This document shows positions 34,298 through 43,542 of a DNA stretch of 64,000 nucleotides, piece by piece. Numbering within the stretch: position 1 is the stretch's first letter; the number at the start of each line of letters is the position of its first letter. The stretch is from assembly GCA_947482115.1 (NCBI GenBank), contig CANKII010000004.1, positions 1 through 64,000 on the forward strand, in the 5' to 3' direction. The stretch comes from Fibrobacterota bacterium (lineage in GTDB: Bacteria; Fibrobacterota; Fibrobacteria; UBA11236). Under the pieces are notes generated by a model, which saw only the letters and a list, made by a program, of their open reading frames with translations, was not told the DNA's origin and did not search any database. The translations under genes and the position numbers were made by a program.

Positions 34298-35434
34298 ATG
34301 AAGATTTTGGAATATCAATTCAAGGAAGGGACTGAAGCTGGTTGGGAATTCGATAAAATTCAAGCTTCAGATATCAATGTTTTAGTCGGGCAAACGGCGA
34401 CAGGAAAAACTCGATTTCTAAATACCATTTTCAACGCTGGCCTTGTAGCTGCAAGAGACACGAAATTAACCAGTGTTGGAACTTGGGATATCAAATTTAA
34501 TCATAATGATGCAGACTACTTCTGGCACGTTCAATCTGAAAAAACATCTCCTACTGAGGTTAGCATTGTAAACGAAGTTTTAAAAAAAACAGACGGAGAT
34601 AAAGAAGAAGAGCTGATTAAAAGAGACTTGGCAGGATTTTATTTTAAGGGTAGCCCGATACCCAAACTTTCACAAAACCATTCTGCGATACAACTTTTAA
34701 AAGAAGAAGAAACAATAAAACCGATTTTTGAGGGTTTCGGAAGAATTGCGAAAAGGTATTTCTCCGGGGACGACCTCAAGAAACAAGCTAGAGATGAAAT
34801 CATCGACACCAAAACTAAGGAGCTTCTAGACAAGGCGAAGAACAAAAAAACTCTTTTGTTTCGGTTTGCGATCGGCAACAAGCTTAACCTACTACAAGAA
34901 TACTATCCGGAAAATTTTAAAAGGGTTTGCGACGCCTTCAAAAACGTTTTCCCGTTTGTTGAAAGTTGCGCAATAACAACCAAAGATCGTACTGCGGAAA
35001 CTTTAAATGTTATGGCAGATTTAAAGATTAAGATATTCGCAGTTAAAGAAAAAGGTGGAAAGGAATGGATATCATACGATCAGTTATCGTCCGGCATGCA
35101 AAAGGTGATCCTATTCCTAGCTGATATTGAAACGCTGCCAGCTGGATCGATTTACCTAATTGACGAATACGAAAACTCTCTCGGCGTCAATGCTATTGAT
35201 TTTTTGCCTGATTACATAGCAACGGTCAACTATGACATTCAGTTCTTTATTACGAGCCACCACCCATACATCATCAATAATTTTGAGCCGAAAGATTGGT
35301 TTATTTTTCACAGAAAAGGGAAAAAGGTTAGCATCAAATATGGTGCCGAGAACGCTAAGAAATTCAGCAAATCAAAACAAGAAGCGTTTACGCAACTCCT
35401 CAACGATCCGTTTTATGCTGAAGGTATTGAATGA
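34298..35434 (+). CDS. ABC/AAA-type ATPase of a two-gene defence-like islet
   Basis: 378 residues. Walker A is GQTATGKT at 31-38, the ABC-like signature LSSGMQ is at 263-268, Walker B IYLIDE at 285-290 and the switch His in ITSHHPYII at 318-326. This is the AAA_15/AAA_21 OLD-like layout, without a TOPRIM domain in the same chain. The central part (70-250) is charged and helical with no recognised domain. Its TGA overlaps the ATG of the next gene. Both genes are strikingly AT-rich with Lys/Asn/Ile codons unlike the GC-richer neighbours, which suggests recent transfer. The layout recalls PARIS (AriA/AriB), RloA/RloB and OLD-type anti-phage systems; the exact family is unclear. A GAGGGA ribosome site precedes the ATG. 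Confidence 0.8.
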   Translation: MKILEYQFKEGTEAGWEFDKIQASDINVLVGQTATGKTRFLNTIFNAGLVAARDTKLTSVGTWDIKFNHNDADYFWHVQSEKTSPTEVSIVNEVLKKTDGDKEEELIKRDLAGFYFKGSPIPKLSQNHSAIQLLKEEETIKPIFEGFGRIAKRYFSGDDLKKQARDEIIDTKTKELLDKAKNKKTLLFRFAIGNKLNLLQEYYPENFKRVCDAFKNVFPFVESCAITTKDRTAETLNVMADLKIKIFAVKEKGGKEWISYDQLSSGMQKVILFLADIETLPAGSIYLIDEYENSLGVNAIDFLPDYIATVNYDIQFFITSHHPYIINNFEPKDWFIFHRKGKKVSIKYGAENAKKFSKSKQEAFTQLLNDPFYAEGIE

Positions 35435-36111
35435 GATGGTATGTGGTCGTAGAGGGACTGAAAACTGAGAAGGCGATATACGACTCCTGGATAAAGCATT
35501 TGAACCCAGCAATGCAGAATTGCGGCACCTATAATGCAGTCCAGGATAACTCATATTTCATTGTGGCCGGTTATGGTTATCCAAATTATTTGCAGGTAAT
35601 AAAATCAGCTATTGATGATATCAATGCCAACAAAGATATTGACGAACTTGTTATTGGTGTCGATTCAGAAAATATGGAACATGCCGAAAAAAATAAAGAG
35701 ATCCAAGATGTGGTTGACGCAAACCCTTGTCATGCTACGGTGCACATTATTGTGCAACATTTCTGCATTGAAACTTGGCTACTAGGGAACAAGAAAGTAA
35801 TTCCAAGATCGCCTCAGAATAAAAAGCTAAAGGAATACAAAAAGCTTTGGGATGTCGTCCAAAAAGATCCAGAAGGCCTCCCACCTAACGTAAGTGAGGG
35901 GTTAAACAGAGCTCAATTTGCCTTAAAATATTTAAGAACTGCTTTAGTAGAAAAAGGACAATCCTACTCGAAAAATTCACCGGGGATTTCTCTGGATTTG
36001 ACCTACCTAGATCAGCTTAAAAGAAGAGTTTCCGAAACAACCCACATTCCAAGTTTTAAGAAATTCCTTGACGTTTTTGAAGCCAAAAATTCTCCGGCCA
36101 TCTCAAACTAA
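35431..36111 (+). CDS. TOPRIM/RloB-like partner protein
   Basis: 226 residues, overlapping the ATPase gene (ATGA). The first strand and turn WYVVVEGLKTEKAIYDSWI resemble the TOPRIM start, with the catalytic-type Glu at 8. ELVIGVDSEN (D78, E80) fits the second acidic strand of a TOPRIM nuclease. QHFCIETWLLGNKK (E114) resembles the NPCFExWLL motif of RloB-like proteins. If it is a nuclease it would act on DNA or RNA when released or activated by the ATPase, as AriB does in PARIS. No metal site is proven and the family is not certain. It ends 3 bases before the next, GC-rich gene. Confidence 0.65.
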   Translation: MRWYVVVEGLKTEKAIYDSWIKHLNPAMQNCGTYNAVQDNSYFIVAGYGYPNYLQVIKSAIDDINANKDIDELVIGVDSENMEHAEKNKEIQDVVDANPCHATVHIIVQHFCIETWLLGNKKVIPRSPQNKKLKEYKKLWDVVQKDPEGLPPNVSEGLNRAQFALKYLRTALVEKGQSYSKNSPGISLDLTYLDQLKRRVSETTHIPSFKKFLDVFEAKNSPAISN

Positions 36112-36114
36112 TCA

Positions 36115-37005
36115 ATGAAACCTTTCTTCCAACTCGTCCGCATCCCCACCGTCTTCAGCGCCTTCAGCAACGTCTACGCAGGTTACTGGATCGGCGGCGG
36201 AGTCGCGTCTCCGAAATCCCTGATCCTCGGCCTTATCGCCGGAGGACTGTACCTCATGGCCGGAATGGCGTTGAACGACATCGCCGATTACAAGGTGGAC
36301 AAGGAAGAAAGACCTGATCGTCCATTACCGTCCGGCGCAATTTCTTTATCAACGGCCTGGATGGTGACACTCGGAATGTTTGCGCTCGCATTGATATGCC
36401 AGTGGTTTGCAAACCCCGTTGCCGCAGTCCTCGGCGTATGCCTTGTCCTAGCCATATTCTGCTACAACTTCGTGTTCAAGGGAACCTTTCTCGGCCCATT
36501 GACCATGGCAAAATGTCGGGCGTTGAATTTGCTCTGCGGCATCGCATTATGCGCCGACGGGCTCAGCGATTTCTTCTTTCTCCCCTTCCACACCTATTGG
36601 GCCATCCTGTCGCTTTGGGCCTACATCATCCTCGTCACCTATTTGGCTCGCGACGAAGTCAAGGGAAACTCGTCGATGCGTGTGCGGATTTTCTTCGTTG
36701 GCATCGCAGTATGGGCCGGATTATGGATCGGCTTCGCCGCCTTCCATTACTCCTACCTGTCCTATGTCCTGCTTGCCGTGCTGCTCTTCCATCTTTACAT
36801 GCTCTCCGCTCCGATTCGGAACCTTCGCGCAAATCCCGCCGTGCCTTCCGCAACCGGAAGAACCATTGGCGCATTGCTGCGCACATTGCCGATGACGGAT
36901 GTCATCGGTATGTTGGGAGCGGGAGTGTTTTGGCCTTGGGCTTTGGCCGGACTGGCATGGATGCTGCCCGGGCGATTTCTCGCCAAACGATTTTACAGCA
37001 CCTAA
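36115..37005 (+). CDS. UbiA-family prenyltransferase, second copy
   Basis: 296 residues with about nine membrane segments. The Asp-rich motif 1 is ALNDIADYKVDKEERPDRPL, and the second loop carries YLARDEVKGNSSMRVRI, a weaker motif 2 (DEVKG in place of DxxxD). It belongs to the polyprenyl-transferring UbiA family, close in layout to proteins annotated for 4-hydroxybenzoate or related aromatic acceptors; the substrate is unknown. It starts 3 bases after the AT-rich islet but its base composition is that of the chromosome, so it is probably native and has lost or exchanged its own upstream region. Confidence 0.8.
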   Translation: MKPFFQLVRIPTVFSAFSNVYAGYWIGGGVASPKSLILGLIAGGLYLMAGMALNDIADYKVDKEERPDRPLPSGAISLSTAWMVTLGMFALALICQWFANPVAAVLGVCLVLAIFCYNFVFKGTFLGPLTMAKCRALNLLCGIALCADGLSDFFFLPFHTYWAILSLWAYIILVTYLARDEVKGNSSMRVRIFFVGIAVWAGLWIGFAAFHYSYLSYVLLAVLLFHLYMLSAPIRNLRANPAVPSATGRTIGALLRTLPMTDVIGMLGAGVFWPWALAGLAWMLPGRFLAKRFYST

Positions 37006-37034
37006 GCCGTCAAAACCGATTCTTCAAATCAAGA

Positions 37035-37808
37035 CTAAAGTGCCGGACACGGCAGCGTGGTGATTTGACTGACAATCTGGCTGACGATTTTCGGTCCGGA
37101 TACATCCCCGTTCAAATAGCTCTTCCGGAAGGAATGCCCCTGATTGTCCTTCACGTTCAAGAGGAACAAAGCTCCGTTGGTCGTATTGGCGGATCGATGC
37201 TGAAGGATGGATTGGATCACCAAGTCTGTGGTCAGCGTGGTATAAGGCCCGTTCCCCGCCGTATAGCTTGACGGTGTGCCCACAGACACGATTCCAAGAC
37301 TCGTGGACGCCAGCTGTTCGTACGCCCGGTTGGCGTAAAAGTTTCCTTGGGAATGCGCCACCAACACCACCTTTTTTCCCGCCGCGAGATCCGCAGCATA
37401 CTTTTGCACATGCGTTTGTAAATCCGGATCCTTCACATAACTGGAAACCGTGGAGCCGACTTCAAGGGATTGCAGCGCCGTTTGGAACAGGGCAGGTGAA
37501 CTGGAGGGATTGGACAGCCATTGATAATACGGAATGGATTTGTCGTTCAAAGTCTGGCTGAGCACCTGAACGATTTGACGGGTGTCGCTTTCATTCGCGT
37601 TATAGGAATAGGAAAAATTGACGGTGACGCCGGTAGGCAGCGACGGTCGCACCTTGTGCTCCAACGCCAGCGTTTGCGCTCGGGCCGAACTCAGGGAGGT
37701 GTTCATCCCGTTGACGAAATACACGGAAACGACGGGAGTTTGCGGACAGGCAGCCATGCCCTGTTGTACAAGAAGGAACACCGCGCATGTGATGATGAAG
37801 TTTTTCAT
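37035..37808 (-). CDS. Secreted alpha/beta-hydrolase (lipase-like)
   Basis: 257 residues with a signal peptide (MKNFIITCAVFLLVQQGMAA). The strand VVSVYFVNGMNTSLSSARAQ is followed at about residue 143 by VVLVAHSQGNFYANRAYEQL, a nucleophile elbow (HSQGN, Ser catalytic) as in lipases and PGAP1-like esterases. A late His (NQGHSFRKSYL) may complete the triad; the acid is not assigned. It probably acts in the periplasm or outside the cell on an ester. It follows the lipoprotein gene after 3 bases, so the two are likely one operon. Confidence 0.7.
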   Translation of the reverse strand: MKNFIITCAVFLLVQQGMAACPQTPVVSVYFVNGMNTSLSSARAQTLALEHKVRPSLPTGVTVNFSYSYNANESDTRQIVQVLSQTLNDKSIPYYQWLSNPSSSPALFQTALQSLEVGSTVSSYVKDPDLQTHVQKYAADLAAGKKVVLVAHSQGNFYANRAYEQLASTSLGIVSVGTPSSYTAGNGPYTTLTTDLVIQSILQHRSANTTNGALFLLNVKDNQGHSFRKSYLNGDVSGPKIVSQIVSQITTLPCPAL

Positions 37809-37811
37809 GCT

Positions 37812-38306
37812 TCAATCTCCGCAGTTGTTGGATGTGCTTTTCGCAGCGGAGAAGGCCTCTCCACTCAAAAGCGCGTTTGTTTGCGCATAGGCCGTCGCCC
37901 GGGACCCGGTGTTGATCACCTGTCCTTCAATTTCTTCGACGCGATCCACAATCTTGTTCGAGTCCGCTGCAAAGATGCAATCGACTGCATCGTTCATTTT
38001 TTGCGCTGCGGACGATGCGAGGGTTTTGCTTGCATTGGAGGAAAGCATATCCTGATAACTTTTGGCCAGCTTGACGAGCACTTTCTGCGTGGGCGCATCG
38101 GCATAGTCGGTGTAGATATGTCGCTGCACATCATCCCGCAGGCCGTCACCGTCCGTATCGATTCCCTGCAATGTCGTTTTTCCGGCGTCCCCCGGATCGG
38201 GTGGAAGATTCGAAGGGGCGGTGTTGGATTGCGGAGCCTGCGCCATGCAGCCGCACAGAGCGAGGGCGGAAAGGCAGGGCAACAGGCGTATTCGAAAAAA
38301 ATTCAT
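37812..38306 (-). CDS. Lipoprotein with a calcium-binding-type repeat
   Basis: 164 residues. The start MNFFRIRLLPCLSALALCGC is a lipoprotein signal with its Cys at 20. After a Pro/Asn linker, DTDGDGLRDDVQ is a thrombospondin type-3-like calcium loop, and the rest is helical (KVLVKLAKSYQDMLSSNASK). I recognise no enzyme family. It is directly upstream of the lipase-like gene and may be a partner or anchor for it. Confidence 0.65.
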   Translation of the reverse strand: MNFFRIRLLPCLSALALCGCMAQAPQSNTAPSNLPPDPGDAGKTTLQGIDTDGDGLRDDVQRHIYTDYADAPTQKVLVKLAKSYQDMLSSNASKTLASSAAQKMNDAVDCIFAADSNKIVDRVEEIEGQVINTGSRATAYAQTNALLSGEAFSAAKSTSNNCGD

Positions 38307-38405
38307 GCTCTCACTCCGGAAGAGTATTATCGCAAAATTAGACGCATCAAGAATCGGGTTGGTAACCGGCTCAAAACCGGAAATTTCGTGATTTTAGGAA
38401 ACGAA

Positions 38406-39089
38406 CTAAGATTTCGGCTGACTTTTTCCCAAATAACCGACCACATGGCGGATGCTTTTCCATACCGTATTCTCCAATGCGGTTTGATAGAAAAACAGAA
38501 ATACGGATGAAGATGCCTTGGTTTTAAAAGAGCTCACCGGCGATTTTCCATCCACATTCCAGATATCGACATCATAAGAGATAGTGCAATTGGTGGAACT
38601 GCCACCGCCTGTCATCGCCATGGAACCACCGGGACCTGATGGCGCCAGAACACCGGTGGTATAAGTTGTGGAGCTGCCGATCAGAATGTTCCCGACATGA
38701 ATCACATATTTCGCATTCAACGATTGAAACAAACTGTCGACTTTCACTGCCGTGTCCAGGCTGGCGCTGTCAAGCATCGCGGATAACCGGGTCGAACCCG
38801 CACTGACGGAAATTCCGGAAGCGTTCAGGGAATCCGCAAGCATTTGGGAAAGGCGGCTTGAAAGCGAAGCTCCGCTTCCATAAGCGTTCGCAAAGGATTT
38901 CCGAAATCCCAAGACTTGCGCTTTGTCTGAGACAACCAGAATCGATTTTGCGGCTTTGAATTCATCCAGGGAAAATCCCGGACGCGAAAAATTGGGGGTG
39001 ATATAACTGCCGGCACAAGAGCAAAGGAGTTGAAGCCCAACTACGGCGAAAAGGCCTTTGACCAGAATTCCGGCGTTCATTTTAAACAT
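38406..39089 (-). CDS. Unknown lipoprotein
   Basis: 227 residues. GGAGAG sits 6 bases before the ATG, and the signal peptide ends LLCSC (lipobox, Cys at 25). The mature part has the pattern of FCB outer-membrane lipoproteins that resemble TolB-like or CsgG-like folds: KAAKSILVVSDKAQVLGFRK, RLSQMLADSLNASGISV and SLFQSLNAKYVIHVGNILIG, then beta strands. This is only a resemblance. It follows the 82-residue lipoprotein gene after 53 bases in the same direction. Confidence 0.65.
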   Translation of the reverse strand: MFKMNAGILVKGLFAVVGLQLLCSCAGSYITPNFSRPGFSLDEFKAAKSILVVSDKAQVLGFRKSFANAYGSGASLSSRLSQMLADSLNASGISVSAGSTRLSAMLDSASLDTAVKVDSLFQSLNAKYVIHVGNILIGSSTTYTTGVLAPSGPGGSMAMTGGGSSTNCTISYDVDIWNVDGKSPVSSFKTKASSSVFLFFYQTALENTVWKSIRHVVGYLGKSQPKS

Positions 39090-39142
39090 GTACGACTCTC
39101 CGAACAGGAGCCGACAAGTTATTCAAAAAACGGTCTGGAAAA

Positions 39143-39391
39143 TCAGCGGATGACGACCCGGGAAGCAACGGCATTTACCGTACTGGTGCTCGTGCGCCCC
39201 AGTGTCACGGAGACACCGGAAGAATCCGCAGCTGAGCCATCGGATTTTGCGGAGGTCTTCAAAGTAGTGGAGCTCGAAGTTGTGGATTCCTGTGAAGGAC
39301 CGGACACTTCCATGCAGCCTGTCAGGAACACCAAGGTCAGAACGACCCCAAAACAGGCCATGAACTTTCCGAATTTTGTGTTCCCGATCAC
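39143..39391 (-). CDS. Small Ser/Thr-rich lipoprotein
   Basis: 82 residues from GTG 39391, preferred over the ATG at 39361 because it includes lysines before the hydrophobic core. The signal ends VFLTGC with the lipid-bearing Cys at about 26. The mature 56 residues are mostly Ser, Thr and Ala with no fold signal (SGPSQESTTSSSTTLKTSAK). Probably a small envelope lipoprotein; function unknown. Confidence 0.55.
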   Translation of the reverse strand: MIGNTKFGKFMACFGVVLTLVFLTGCMEVSGPSQESTTSSSTTLKTSAKSDGSAADSSGVSVTLGRTSTSTVNAVASRVVIR

Positions 39392-39510
39392 TGTCAGCCC
39401 CCGAGTCAGTGATTAGACGTCTTCAAATGTCGCAGTAAGACATTGATACAGACTATTTTACACGGATTTGATGGGGTTTTTTTCAAAAAACAGGGGCTAT
39501 CTCATTTTAA

Positions 39511-39546
39511 GCCCAAAAAAAGCAAAGGCCGGAAATACTTCCGGCC
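39511..39546 (-). terminator. Intrinsic terminator after the 39.6 kb lipoprotein gene
   Basis: On the minus strand GGCCGGAA-GTAT-TTCCGGCC is a perfect 8-bp stem, followed by TTTGCTTTTTTT. It lies 25 bases after the stop of the gene ending at 39572. Confidence 0.9.
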
Positions 39547-39571
39547 CCGTCATTTCATGGACGAACGGTTT

Positions 39572-40720
39572 CTAGTTGCTGGAGATCACGGCTCCGGTCT
39601 TGGAATAGACGACCGTTTTGGTAACCCCCTCAGGGCCGTTGTAGGTCGCCTGATACCCCGTAGTCGAGAAAGTCCCCGTCAAAGTGGCGCTCTTGCCGTT
39701 GGCAAAGGTCACGCTGGCCGAGAATGTTCCGGAAGCAGGTTGCTGCCCATGCAAAACCGGCGCATCAGGGGTGAAGGTGAATTCTCCATCGCGCTCGAAG
39801 ACACGGCGTTTGTGGCTCACTACATGCAGCGAATAGAAACGATCATCCAGGGAACTTTTGAGATCCGCTCCCGGATTGAAGGCGATGTCCACGATCAAGG
39901 AGCTCAATGTGTCCGTTGAAATCGCTGAAGAAGTCTGGATGAAAAGATGCATGGTGTCATTCGCCGTGATCTCGCCGGTGCCCAGGCGATTCTTGAAATA
40001 CACCGAATCGGTGCGGCTGGCCCATGTGCGGCTCCAATTGGCCTGATAGACGACATTGTCTGCGCCCGTGCTGAAATTATTGTCCGCACCCGGCCCCACC
40101 ACAATCGTGCCCGTCTTCACCAATTTTTTCAGGAGAACAATGTCGGTGTGTGTGAACACCACTTTGACGCGATTACTCCTGCCGGTCACAACGTTTAGGA
40201 GCGTATCCCCGTCTGCATCGGAAAATTCAATGCGGTCCGATGCGCCGGTGGGTACACTATTGAGTTGCCAGACGACCGTCTGGGAAAATCGCATGATATT
40301 TTCATTGTTCTGGATGTTGTCCTTATAGAAGGCATCGTATTTCACGACGGCCGTGTCATAGGTGATTTGCGCGCCAAAAATTCCCGGGATGGTCACGGCA
40401 ACCGTCACATAACCCGCATCCTTGGTGGTGGAATCCACCGTTACCGTATTCCCTGCGGTAGCCATGACCTTTCCGAGCGCGGAGGCTTTGGCCAAAACAA
40501 CCGTCATGCTTGTGGTAGGAGTTGAAGAGGGAAGCGAATCTACGGGTGAACTCACTTCTGCCGCCCAGTTCGACATGAAGGATTCCCCGCCGCTTAAGCT
40601 GGTTCCCATGGTGGCCGGATCGACTGTTCCGGTGATTTTGTCGCTGCTGGTGATGCACGCGTTCAGGGTAAAGAGCGTAAAAACTGCCGCTAAAGCTGAA
40701 AGAAAATGTGCGTGTTTCAT
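39572..40720 (-). CDS. Beta-rich lipoprotein under a putative regulon site
   Basis: 382 residues from ATG 40720 with AAGGAG 8 bases upstream. MKHAHFLSALAAVFTLFTLN then AC is a lipoprotein signal (Cys at 22). The mature part is beta-rich, with many Thr/Val strands (TVTVDSTTKDAGYVTVAVTI, MHLFIQTSSAISTDTLSSLI) and an aspartate loop (FSDADGDTL). No family is recognised. The promoter region holds a TATAA-like -10 and a variant of the GTAGGGT-ACCCCAT motif at 40792-40809, which would place it in the same regulon as the two-component genes. A strong terminator follows. Confidence 0.65.
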   Translation of the reverse strand: MKHAHFLSALAAVFTLFTLNACITSSDKITGTVDPATMGTSLSGGESFMSNWAAEVSSPVDSLPSSTPTTSMTVVLAKASALGKVMATAGNTVTVDSTTKDAGYVTVAVTIPGIFGAQITYDTAVVKYDAFYKDNIQNNENIMRFSQTVVWQLNSVPTGASDRIEFSDADGDTLLNVVTGRSNRVKVVFTHTDIVLLKKLVKTGTIVVGPGADNNFSTGADNVVYQANWSRTWASRTDSVYFKNRLGTGEITANDTMHLFIQTSSAISTDTLSSLIVDIAFNPGADLKSSLDDRFYSLHVVSHKRRVFERDGEFTFTPDAPVLHGQQPASGTFSASVTFANGKSATLTGTFSTTGYQATYNGPEGVTKTVVYSKTGAVISSN

Positions 40721-40791
40721 AAGAACTCCTTCGTTACACATTGAGTCTTGTAACCTGCCTTATAATCTACCGCATTTGAAGAATTGAAGCT

Positions 40792-40809
40792 ATGGGGGAA
40801 ACACCCTAT
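40792..40809 (-). promoter_or_regulatory. Variant of the GTAGGGT-N3-ACCCCAT motif
   Basis: On the minus strand ATAGGGTGTTTCCCCCAT, 72 bases before the ATG of the lipoprotein gene. Relative to the consensus at 46445 it has a spacer one base longer and A for the first G. Same orientation to its gene as the other sites. Confidence 0.45.
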
Positions 40810-40837
40810 GGAATGCAAAAAACGAATCTTAAGGTCG

Positions 40838-43486
40838 CTAAACTTCTTTCGTCTTCGCTTTCCGTTGAATTTCTGCAATTTTGAACAAGGCCTCCAGCGG
40901 AGTCAGCGCGTTGGCATCCAACTTCATGATCGAATCAAACAACTCACGATGTATTGGATTTTCCACTGTGACAGGGCCGCTCGGAGCAGAGAAGAGATCC
41001 GCCTGCAAACCGGAAGTGGATTGCGAGCCCATGCGCTTTCCTTTTCCTGAAGGATGAACCACTTCTCCGCGTTCCAACTCCTTGAGAATTTCCCACGCAC
41101 GACCGATGACGCGATCTGGAACTCCTGCCATCTTCGCCACTTGAATACCGTAACTCGAATCACAACCGCCTTCGATCACCTTGCGTAAAAAGATCACCTC
41201 GCCGCCCGCCTCACGCACGGTCACCTGCACATTGCGTAAACGCGGAAGTTTTTCCGCCAGTCGAGTCAGTTCATGGTAATGCGTGGCGAACAAGGTGCGC
41301 GCCGCAATCGCAGAATCTTCATGCAACGCTTCCACTACAGCCCACGCCAGTGAGAGTCCGTCATAGGTGCTGGTGCCGCGTCCGATTTCATCCAGCAACA
41401 CCAGACTGCGCGGCGTGGCATGACGCAAGATCGCCGCGGTTTCGATCATCTCCACCATGAACGTGCTCTGCCCCTTGGCAAGACGATCCGCCGCGCCCAC
41501 ACGGGTGAAAATACGATCCACCAATCCGATGCGGGCAAAGTCGGCGGGAACGAAGGAACCGATTTGAGCCAGCAACGCTATCAATCCGATTTGACGGAGA
41601 TAGGTGGACTTGCCCGCCATGTTGGGGCCGGTCACCAATAAAATTTGCCGATCTCGAATGTCGAGTTCCACATCATTGGCGATGAATACACCCTCTCCTG
41701 CCAAGGCTTCGACGACGGGATGACGTCCGCCGAGAATGCGCAAACTTTGATCTTCCGCAATTTCCGGACGGCGGAAGCGTAGCTCGACGGCAATCGAAGC
41801 CAGACATTGAATCACATCGAGCGCACCCAAAGCCTGCGCCGCAGCGAGAAGACTCGGCGCATCCTGCGCCACTTCATCGCGGATTTGGCAGAAGAGTTTG
41901 TATTCCAGCGAATTGATTTCACCCTCAGCACCGAGAATGCGCGTTTCCCATTCCTTCATTTCCGGCGTGATATAACGCTCCGCGCCGGAAAGGCTTTGTT
42001 TGCGCAGATAATGCACGGGAACTTTTTCTTCGTGTAACTTGGTGACTTCGAGGTAATAGCCGAACACCTTGTTGTAACCCACCTTGAGACTCGGAATGCC
42101 CGTGGCGTCGCGCTCGCGCGCCTGCAAATTATTCAGCCATTCGCGTCCGTCACTGATGTTGGCATTCAGCGTATCCAGTTCGGGAAAAACACCGGAGCGG
42201 ATCATGCCGCCTTCGCGTACCGTGAGCGGCGGACGTTCCGTGAACTTGTCCGTCAATTGCGAACCCTTGTCACCGAGCCCGTCCAGTGGTTTTCGGTATT
42301 CCGCGAACAACGGAGACTTCAAACCCTGCAGTACTTCGGCCAACTTTCCGGACTCGATCAGCGAATGTCCTAGACCCACGAGATCGCGTGCATGTACGCG
42401 GCCCGCGCCGCATTTGGCGGTGATGCGTTCCACATCGTTGATACCCTGCAAGTGCTGGCGCAAGGCGCGAAGGATTTCCGGATGCTCGGTCAATTCCTGT
42501 ACGGCATCGAGGCGTGCCTGGATCGTGACCGTATCGAGCAAGGGATGCGTCAGCCAATGTTTAAGCGAACGCCCGCCCATGGCGGTGACGGTGCGATCCA
42601 TCAGATGAAACAAAGTGCCCGATTCATCATCCCCGTGAATCGGTTTGATGAGTTCCAGATTGCGCACCGTGGCTGCATCCAAAGTCATGTACTTGTCGAA
42701 GCGCGTGGCGGTGAGTTTGACCAAATGCGTGAGTTCGGATTTCTTACTGTCCTTCACATAGGCCAGCGCGGCAGCCGCAGCGCGCAAGGCCAGTGGCAAA
42801 TGCGCACAATCAAACGCCTCAAGCGAGTGCACCTTGAACTGCCGCTGTAGCGAAGCGATGCCTTCATCGAGATGGAAATAACCTTTGGGCAAAGAGGTGA
42901 AAGGAAGATGCTCCCTGTCACGGAATTGCTCCAACTCATGCGGAAGTTCGGAAGCTTCCGGGTACACCAGCTCCTGCGCATTCAACCGATAGATTTCGCC
43001 GGCGACTTCTTCGAGTCCACCCTCTGCCACCACGAAATGCCCGGTGCTCAAATCGAGATACGAAAGTCCATACTTTCCATCTTTCGCATCGCCGGGATAC
43101 ACCGAGGCGAGATAATTATTGGACTTGGCTTCGAGATAATTTTCCGACAATGCCGTACCGCGCGTGACCACCTCGGTGACGTCGCGCTTCACCAATCCCT
43201 TCGCAAACTCCGGGTCTTCGGTTTGCTCGCATACGGCAACCTTGAGTCCCGCCGAAATCAATTTCGGCATGTAGCGATCCAAGGAGTGATGCGGGAAACC
43301 GGCCAGCGGAGTAGCGTCTTTTCCGCCATGATTCCTCGCCGTGAGTGTGATTCCGAGAATGCGGGAAGCCGTAATCGCATCCTCATTGAAGGTCTCGTAA
43401 AAATCGCCCATGCGATACAACAACAGGGTTTCGGGATACCGGGATTTAATCTCCGAATATTGTTTCATCATGGGCGTCAAAGACAT
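40838..43486 (-). CDS. mutS: DNA mismatch-repair protein MutS
   Basis: About 882 residues from ATG 43486 (MSLTPMMKQYSEIKSRYPET). The mismatch-reading domain carries LLYRMGDFYETFNEDA, i.e. the conserved Phe-x-Glu (DFYETF). Connector, core and clamp domains follow, then the ABC ATPase with GPNMAGKSTYLRQIGLI, the signature region STFMVEMIETAAILRHA, SLVLLDEIGRGTSTYDGLSL and ATHYHEL. MutS recognises mismatches and recruits MutL. The C-terminus (TPLEALFKIAEIQRKAKTKE) is complete. It is a single transcript unit as far as seen. Confidence 0.97.
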   Translation of the reverse strand: MSLTPMMKQYSEIKSRYPETLLLYRMGDFYETFNEDAITASRILGITLTARNHGGKDATPLAGFPHHSLDRYMPKLISAGLKVAVCEQTEDPEFAKGLVKRDVTEVVTRGTALSENYLEAKSNNYLASVYPGDAKDGKYGLSYLDLSTGHFVVAEGGLEEVAGEIYRLNAQELVYPEASELPHELEQFRDREHLPFTSLPKGYFHLDEGIASLQRQFKVHSLEAFDCAHLPLALRAAAAALAYVKDSKKSELTHLVKLTATRFDKYMTLDAATVRNLELIKPIHGDDESGTLFHLMDRTVTAMGGRSLKHWLTHPLLDTVTIQARLDAVQELTEHPEILRALRQHLQGINDVERITAKCGAGRVHARDLVGLGHSLIESGKLAEVLQGLKSPLFAEYRKPLDGLGDKGSQLTDKFTERPPLTVREGGMIRSGVFPELDTLNANISDGREWLNNLQARERDATGIPSLKVGYNKVFGYYLEVTKLHEEKVPVHYLRKQSLSGAERYITPEMKEWETRILGAEGEINSLEYKLFCQIRDEVAQDAPSLLAAAQALGALDVIQCLASIAVELRFRRPEIAEDQSLRILGGRHPVVEALAGEGVFIANDVELDIRDRQILLVTGPNMAGKSTYLRQIGLIALLAQIGSFVPADFARIGLVDRIFTRVGAADRLAKGQSTFMVEMIETAAILRHATPRSLVLLDEIGRGTSTYDGLSLAWAVVEALHEDSAIAARTLFATHYHELTRLAEKLPRLRNVQVTVREAGGEVIFLRKVIEGGCDSSYGIQVAKMAGVPDRVIGRAWEILKELERGEVVHPSGKGKRMGSQSTSGLQADLFSAPSGPVTVENPIHRELFDSIMKLDANALTPLEALFKIAEIQRKAKTKEV

Positions 43487-43542
43487 GGGTGCAAAATTAC
43501 TTTGCAAGCGGGTATTTTATGGTGAATCAGAAGGGTTGAATC

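Noticed and set aside
34298-36111. Naming the two-gene islet as PARIS (AriA/AriB) outright.
   Set aside because: The partner is shorter than typical AriB and its motifs fit RloB as well; assignment needs structure comparison.
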